Assembly (NCBI GenBank): GCA_015499995.1
Contig: JADNRV010000849.1
Coordinates: forward strand, 1-10,840
Source of the DNA: Flammula alnicola
Lineage: Eukaryota; Basidiomycota; Agaricomycetes; Agaricales; Strophariaceae
Direction of reading: 5' to 3'
DNA length: 10,840 bases
The notes under the pieces: model-generated
Told to the model about the DNA's origin: nothing
The model's input: only the letters and a program-made list of their open reading frames with translations
Database searches by the model: none
Program-made: the position numbers and the translations under genes
In this document: one piece after another, positions 7,370-10,840 of the stretch
Layout of the letters: each line of letters begins with the position of its first letter
Position numbering within the stretch: the first letter of the stretch is position 1

Positions 7370-7868
7370 GACGCAGACAGGAAACGGAGAGTCCTCGAAG
7401 CACGTGTTGACGCTGAATGCGTAGCAAGTGACTATATGCACGGGACAAAGACGCGAAAAGGCTGGAGGGAGGTAGAGTGGCCTCGTCAAGGTGTGGGACA
7501 GGAGTATATGCGTTCGGAATAAGGTTGGGTGCGAGGGTGTGATGCGTGAAAGGAATCGGAGTATATGCAGTCGAGAAATTAAGGAAAAGTGGCAGAGGCG
7601 ATGGTTTTAAGGATGGTAGGGGTGATTCGGAGGTTGATAGTGACAGGTGGGAGGTTGAAGGGAATCGGCTTAAGGCAGGTAAGGGCGGGTACGAAAAATG
7701 TTCAGGAGGTGAAGGTTTTGATACAGCGGAGGTATAACAGTCTTGTTGGGGGAAGGACGTCGGGATTTCGAGAAATGAGAGGTCTGAGGATGATGAAAGG
7801 GCGTCGGAATGAACAAGAGAAGGGAAAGGAGATCGTGAGGTGTGAAGATGAAGGGTATCGGTTTTTGT
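7370..7868 (-). other. TRIM leader region, pyrimidine-rich on the minus strand
   Basis: About 500 nt lie between the primer-binding site and the internal ATG. The sense strand is rich in C and T, which opens a long Ser/Pro-rich frame (7326-7928, without an ATG start, running into the LTR). The bias makes it look like protein, but it has no motif and no proper start. I treat it as untranslated leader, perhaps carrying the packaging signal. Confidence 0.5.
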
Positions 7869-7881
7869 ATATCTTCGACCT
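7869..7881 (-). promoter_or_regulatory. Self-complementary primer-binding site of the TRIM
   Basis: On the minus strand this is AGGTCGAAGATAT, 2 nt inside the 5' LTR end (7884). It lacks the TGG start of tRNA-type sites and pairs over 13 of 13 bases with 7940-7928 in the LTR. Its position next to the LTR and its partner at the predicted RNA start fit Tf1/sushi self-priming. Confidence 0.75.
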
Positions 7882-7927
7882 GATGTTAGAGGAGACCCAT
7901 CACGAGGAACAACGTGGGTGATAAACA

Positions 7928-7940
7928 AGGTCGAAGATAT
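7928..7940 (-). promoter_or_regulatory. Predicted RNA 5' end / self-primer of the TRIM
   Basis: On the minus strand this is ATATCTTCGACCT, the exact complement of the 13 nt at 7881-7869. In self-primed elements such as Tf1, the first bases of the RNA fold back on the primer-binding site and are cleaved to give the primer. The transcription start at about 7940 is inferred from the TATA distance and this complementarity, not measured. Confidence 0.7.
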
Positions 7941-7962
7941 GGTACATGACGAGTACGGACGG

Positions 7963-7968
7963 TATATA
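7963..7968 (-). promoter_or_regulatory. TATA box in the TRIM LTR
   Basis: TATATA on the minus strand lies within CCCTTATATACCG. The 13-nt stretch complementary to the primer-binding site begins 28 nt downstream of its first base, a normal TATA-to-start distance. The same box is present in the other LTR at 6855-6860. Confidence 0.7.
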
Positions 7969-8002
7969 AGGGATCGGGTGATGAGGTAAGCTACTCATAA
8001 CA

Positions 8003-8007
8003 TATTT
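8003..8007. repeat. Target-site duplication, right copy (TATTT)
   Basis: TATTT directly follows the right LTR and matches 6771-6775. Confidence 0.9.
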
Positions 8008-8139
8008 GTCATGTAGTAGCTACGAGTAATGCGCAAATCATATTATTCATCCCTATATATATGCGTGATTTACATTGTAATTAGCCTGTCTATCAGTCTG
8101 TCCATAGTTCCAATACAATGGATAGACCTGGTAGCGTGA

Positions 8140-8308
8140 AAGCTATTGGAATAATTGTGAGCTACTGAGTCACATGCATGCGCTACGGGGTGCTACTGAA
8201 TAATGGCTGAGATCTACTGTATCTATATATTTGGGGACTACTCTACCACTCTACCCCGACTATTGGTGCTACGTAGGTCTACATAGAATTGTTTGTTTCT
8301 CCTGATGA
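8140..8308 (+). repeat. Dispersed repeat, copy A (169 bp)
   Basis: It begins AAGCTATTGGAATAATTGTG and ends CCTGATGA. A second, shorter copy in the same orientation lies at 10364-10479. The two match well at both ends, while copy A has about 55 extra bases in the middle (about 8182-8236). Differences are mostly C/T or G/A transitions. I do not recognise the family; a solo LTR or MITE fragment is possible. Confidence 0.8.
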
Positions 8309-9540
8309 AGTGGGTATGAGGGATTACTCAAATACATGTTTTATTGTAGTTTCAAGCCTCATTTTATCACAGGGATGAACAGTTTTATTGATTTTATTTG
8401 AGAGGAACTCTCTAGGACACTGCTAGCTCAAATTTCGAAGCACTAGCTGCTCTGAAGCTTTGGGAACTTATCTGAAACTAAGGCCGCACTGTGCGCTACC
8501 TTCTGAACGATCTGCTAGCCCACTGTGGACTCTGTTTCTGACTCTTAGGCGCTCTCTTGGCCTCTAAGCACACTCTGGCTTCTAAATTCTTGGACCTTGT
8601 CCTCAAGAACTTTCTCTTTATTTAACTAAGCCTTCTCTGGCTTCAAATGAACTCTATTGAAGTCAAACTGATCCTTTATTTGTTCTCTTTCTTACTAGAC
8701 ACTGCGCCTTAGCTCAAAATAAAACAGAGAAGAGATTGCTTAAGGTAACTAGCTACATAGGTACATCTTTTATACTACAGCTATGTGTGGTTCTAGTATG
8801 CAAATAAAATAGTGTAAAACATTCTTATCTCATGTAAATAATGCCTGCAGGCAATGGGTATAGGGTTGACTATTCCAGGTGACCAGATAGAGGTCAAGGA
8901 TTTGGAAATTCATCCCATTTTAGTGCGCTAGGACGCTCCTGACTTCCGCGTACCATGCGCATCATGCGTGCATCTCGGCTAGTGGTGCCACTTTATTCCG
9001 GATCTGCAGCCATCATTGATGCTGGTTCCTTCTTTCCTTTCTCGTCCTATTACCACTTTTAGTAGTCCCCGGGTAGAGGGTAGAGCATGCGTCTAACTAA
9101 CGCGTCCATGTCTCGTGCGTCTCACAGTAAGTCACAAGATATGCTCACTAGTAGTCAATGCACTTGCATCTAGCTTTCACTAGCTGTGTCTTGCGCTCCT
9201 AGCCATAGTATTTTGTAGCTAGCTATTCAGCAATACACTGATTGTACTGAATTCGCCACGCTCTAATTCCAAAGCATCCAGAAGTCTTTTGATTTATTCC
9301 CCATGGTGCGTATGTGCCGCACTAGTCATTTATGACTGATGCATTCTATGTTTCACTGCCTGATAAATTTTAACTGTCTCCTGGCTTATCATACAGACTC
9401 AGCTAGCTCTGAACCGCATCTGATTACCATTGTCACAGGTTATATGACAACTAGTAGTTGCATAGCTAGGCCTTAGACTACTAACTTGGGTGCGTTATAG
9501 TCTCTCTGTCTCGGTTATATTCCATAGGTAAAAGATGATA
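8309..9540. other. Gene-free, CTAG-rich stretch
   Basis: No convincing coding frame, RNA gene or complete mobile element is visible. The tetranucleotide CTAG is unusually frequent (18 by hand count between 8400 and 9480). A weak internal repeat lies at 8544-8644: CTAAGCACACTCTGGCTTC at 8564-8582 and CTAAGCCTTCTCTGGCTTC at 8626-8644 match at 16 of 19 bases. This is probably old transposon debris. Confidence 0.5.
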
Positions 9541-9551
9541 TATTGTGAAAT

Positions 9552-9925
9552 TCATGCATGGCCGGTTTGTGGCCCTATCAACGCCGCTCGGCACGGGGCA
9601 GACGAATGCGACAAATACTTTGCCTTGTTCTTGCGATGTTCTTCCTTATCGAGAGCTTCTTGTTCCTGTGCAAGCGAGGCCTCGGCAGCATTAGCAGCCT
9701 CAGCCCTCTCACGGTCTCTGTTGGCTGATGCTGCATGCTCGGCAGCAATGTCGGAGTCCCACTGAGCCTTCTGCTGGTTGTTGATGTCCTCCCAGGCAGC
9801 GACTAAGAAAGCACGGCTCCTTCTTGGGTCATTCCAGCCTGAATGAGGTCATTGCGATGTTCAGTGAAATTTTCACCTGCAAAGTCAGGGCAGGATGCCT
9901 GATGCGGGTTGTACTCGTAGGCATA
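9552..9925 (-). pseudogene. Frameshifted relic of an Ala/Glu-rich coiled-coil protein family of mushrooms
   Basis: On the minus strand, one frame from 9925 gives EYNPHQASCPDFAGENF and TEHRNDLIQAGMTQEGAV. Near 9812 the signal moves to another frame, as if one G were lost, and continues AFLVAAWEDINNQQKAQW, then DSDIAAEHAASANRDRERAE and a long Ala/Glu helix ending EEHRKNKAKY, with a stop at 9554-9552. An in-frame TAA at 9928-9926 closes the upstream side. From memory, the W-E-D-I-N-N...A-Q-W-D pattern followed by a charged alanine helix is a large, unnamed, multicopy family in Agaricomycetes; I cannot give its function. Only an internal part is present. The plus-strand open frame at 9535-9765 is its antisense. 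Confidence 0.6.
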
Positions 9926-9928
9926 TTA

Positions 9929-10363
9929 AGTGAAAATAAGGTAATGAGAAAAGACTCAAAAGAGATTTTCTGTGAGAGGCTTGCTGAGTGGGATGCGAGA
10001 AGAGCGAGTGAGTCTTGCTGTTGAAGTGAAGAACTTAGAACTGCAAGAGGCTCTCTCTTTTCATCACATAGATGTTATTCTGCTGTCACATTCGTTACTC
10101 ACTCAGACTTAGAATGGCTATCTATGATGAAGCTCCTTACTCTCAATATGAGAGGGTGCTTTTAGGAGCCTGGGTGGCTGTGAGCATTTTATGATACATT
10201 TAATTTTGATATGCAGTATAGTTTAGTGTCCATTTTTATCTTTCCCATTTTACCGTAGTGCTTTTTGTTGTATTTAAGTAGCTTAAGTAAAATATTGGAC
10301 CTTGTGTGATTGCAAGGGTTCCTGTTCAACCCAAGTAAACAACAGAAACACATTTATTTTAAC
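9929..10363. other. Gene-free stretch
   Basis: A short plus-strand frame (9824-10024) overlaps the relic at 9552-9925 antisense and has no motif. The rest is AT-rich sequence in which I see nothing definable. Confidence 0.5.
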
Positions 10364-10479
10364 AAGCTATTGGAATAATTTTGAGCTACCAAGTCACATG
10401 CATGCTACTGACTCTACCACTCTACCCCGATTATCAGTGCTACATAGGTCTACATAGAATTGTTGCTTTCCCCTGATGA
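10364..10479 (+). repeat. Dispersed repeat, copy B (116 bp)
   Basis: This copy is collinear with copy A at 8140-8308 but lacks the middle segment. It shares CTCTACCACTCTACCCCGA and GGTCTACATAGAATTGTT exactly and ends at CCTGATGA. At one site copy A has TACGTAGG where copy B has TACATAGG, a CpG-decay type difference. Confidence 0.8.
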
Positions 10480-10539
10480 CTTGTTCTGCCACTTGTGTTA
10501 TCTTATCCTATAATAGGCCTTCCTCACACCTCAGATGGC

Positions 10540-10711
10540 TCATCTTGAATTCCTTTGAAAACTTTTCAGCATTGTCAACCATAAAGCAGCATCATCTGCT
10601 TGCTCCACATATGAAATGAAAAAATTAGCCAATGCATGATCATCTAAATCTCCAGGCAGGAGCAAATCTGCAAAGTACTAGTAGGGGAGCTCAGAGTTGG
10701 CCGTAGATCGT
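10540..10711 (-). pseudogene. Short gag-like coding relic
   Basis: The minus strand reads RSTANSELPY, a TAG (10680-10678), then YFADLLLPGDLDDHALANFF and ISYVEQADDAALWLTMLKSF, up to a TGA at 10542-10540. The helical, acidic character and the phrase ADDAALWL are reminiscent of capsid regions of Ty3/gypsy Gag, where the capsid ends in a tryptophan-containing helix. YFAD also occurs in the Gag relic near 2820, but that may be chance. Only about 56 codons are seen, with no knuckle, so the assignment is tentative. Confidence 0.3.
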
Positions 10712-10840
10712 CTACCGTAGGAGCAACCAGGCACAATTGATCATATTTTCAAGTCCGATGATTAAGTAATGTACCCACCATGTCACACAGCTGCCAGTGC
10801 GTAAGACGCATTCTGTTGCGTGTTTAGCCTCAGCATCTAA
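10712..10840. other. Right edge, nothing recognised
   Basis: No coding, RNA or repeat signal that I can support is seen in the last 129 bases. Confidence 0.4.

Larger units (their letters stand above)
6776..8002 (-). mobile_element. Complete TRIM (miniature LTR retrotransposon), 1227 bp, self-priming type
   Basis: Two identical 119-bp direct repeats (6776-6894 and 7884-8002), each TGTTA...TAACA, bound a 989-bp interior. TATTT flanks both sides (6771-6775, 8003-8007) as a perfect 5-bp target duplication. Orientation is minus: a purine tract abuts the LTR at 6895, and the primer-binding site abuts the LTR at 7884. No protease, reverse transcriptase or integrase is encoded, so the element must be mobilised in trans. 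The primer-binding site is complementary to the element's own predicted RNA 5' end, the Tf1/sushi self-priming design, which predicts a partner of that group. Identical LTRs and an exact target duplication imply a very recent insertion. One 127-codon ORF lies inside. Confidence 0.95.
7884..8002 (-). repeat. 5' LTR of the TRIM (119 bp)
   Basis: By element orientation this is the upstream LTR, which drives transcription. On the minus strand it starts TGTTATGAG and carries a TATA box (7968-7963). The predicted start of R is near 7940, and the LTR ends CTCTAACA at 7884. It matches the other LTR at all 119 positions. Confidence 0.95.

Noticed and set aside
7326..7928. 200-codon minus-strand Ser/Pro-rich frame in the TRIM
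   Set aside because: It has no ATG start, begins inside the LTR, and its composition follows from a CT-rich sense strand; more likely leader than protein.
9448..9460. Palindrome CAACTAGTAGTTG
   Set aside because: A short isolated inverted repeat is expected in CTAG-rich sequence, with no flanking structure.
9535..9765. Plus-strand 76-codon Ala/Ser/Cys-rich frame
   Set aside because: It is the antisense of the Ala/Glu-rich minus-strand relic, which has clear protein character.

Overview
The window looks like repeat-rich nuclear DNA of a filamentous fungus, most likely a mushroom-forming basidiomycete (Agaricomycetes). The clues are a Ty3/gypsy gag-pro-pol of the kind common in those genomes, a 54-nt intron with a GCTAAC branch-point-like motif, and a decayed fragment of an alanine/glutamate-rich protein family I associate with Agaricomycetes. 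I see no intact host gene. Nearly everything recognisable is mobile DNA or its remains.

Positions 1-4225 hold the 5' part of a decayed Ty3/gypsy retrotransposon on the minus strand. Its order is LTR (3928-4225), candidate primer-binding site, gag with a zinc knuckle, a spacer, an aspartic protease, and the linker into reverse transcriptase, which runs off the left edge. I count about a dozen inactivating lesions. Positions 4226-5830 have no gene, but contain a degenerate array of about 60-90 bp period (4270-4730) and three 33-36 bp tandem units (5186-5289). A minus-strand tRNA-derived sequence with A- and B-box-like motifs lies near 5840-5912. A broken plus-strand gene (about 6127-6747) follows, with a knuckle-like Cys/His cluster and a spliced acidic C-terminus.

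The best find is at 6776-8002: a complete 1227-bp LTR retrotransposon in miniature (TRIM) on the minus strand. It has two identical 119-bp LTRs (TGTTA...TAACA), a perfect 5-bp target duplication (TATTT), a polypurine tract, and one intact 127-codon acidic ORF. Its primer-binding site does not have the TGG start of a tRNA-type site. Instead, 13 nt placed 2 nt inside the 5' LTR are perfectly complementary to a 13-nt stretch of the same LTR that begins 28 nt downstream of the TATA box, where the RNA should start. That is the layout of Tf1/sushi-type self-primed reverse transcription, here in a tiny non-autonomous element.

Positions 8003-10840 are old, CTAG-rich non-coding DNA. They hold two diverged copies of a dispersed repeat (8140-8308, 10364-10479), a frameshifted minus-strand coding relic (9552-9925) and a short gag-like minus-strand relic (10540-10711). 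The young TRIM sits among much older debris. It would need Gag, reverse transcriptase and integrase from an autonomous element that is not in this window.
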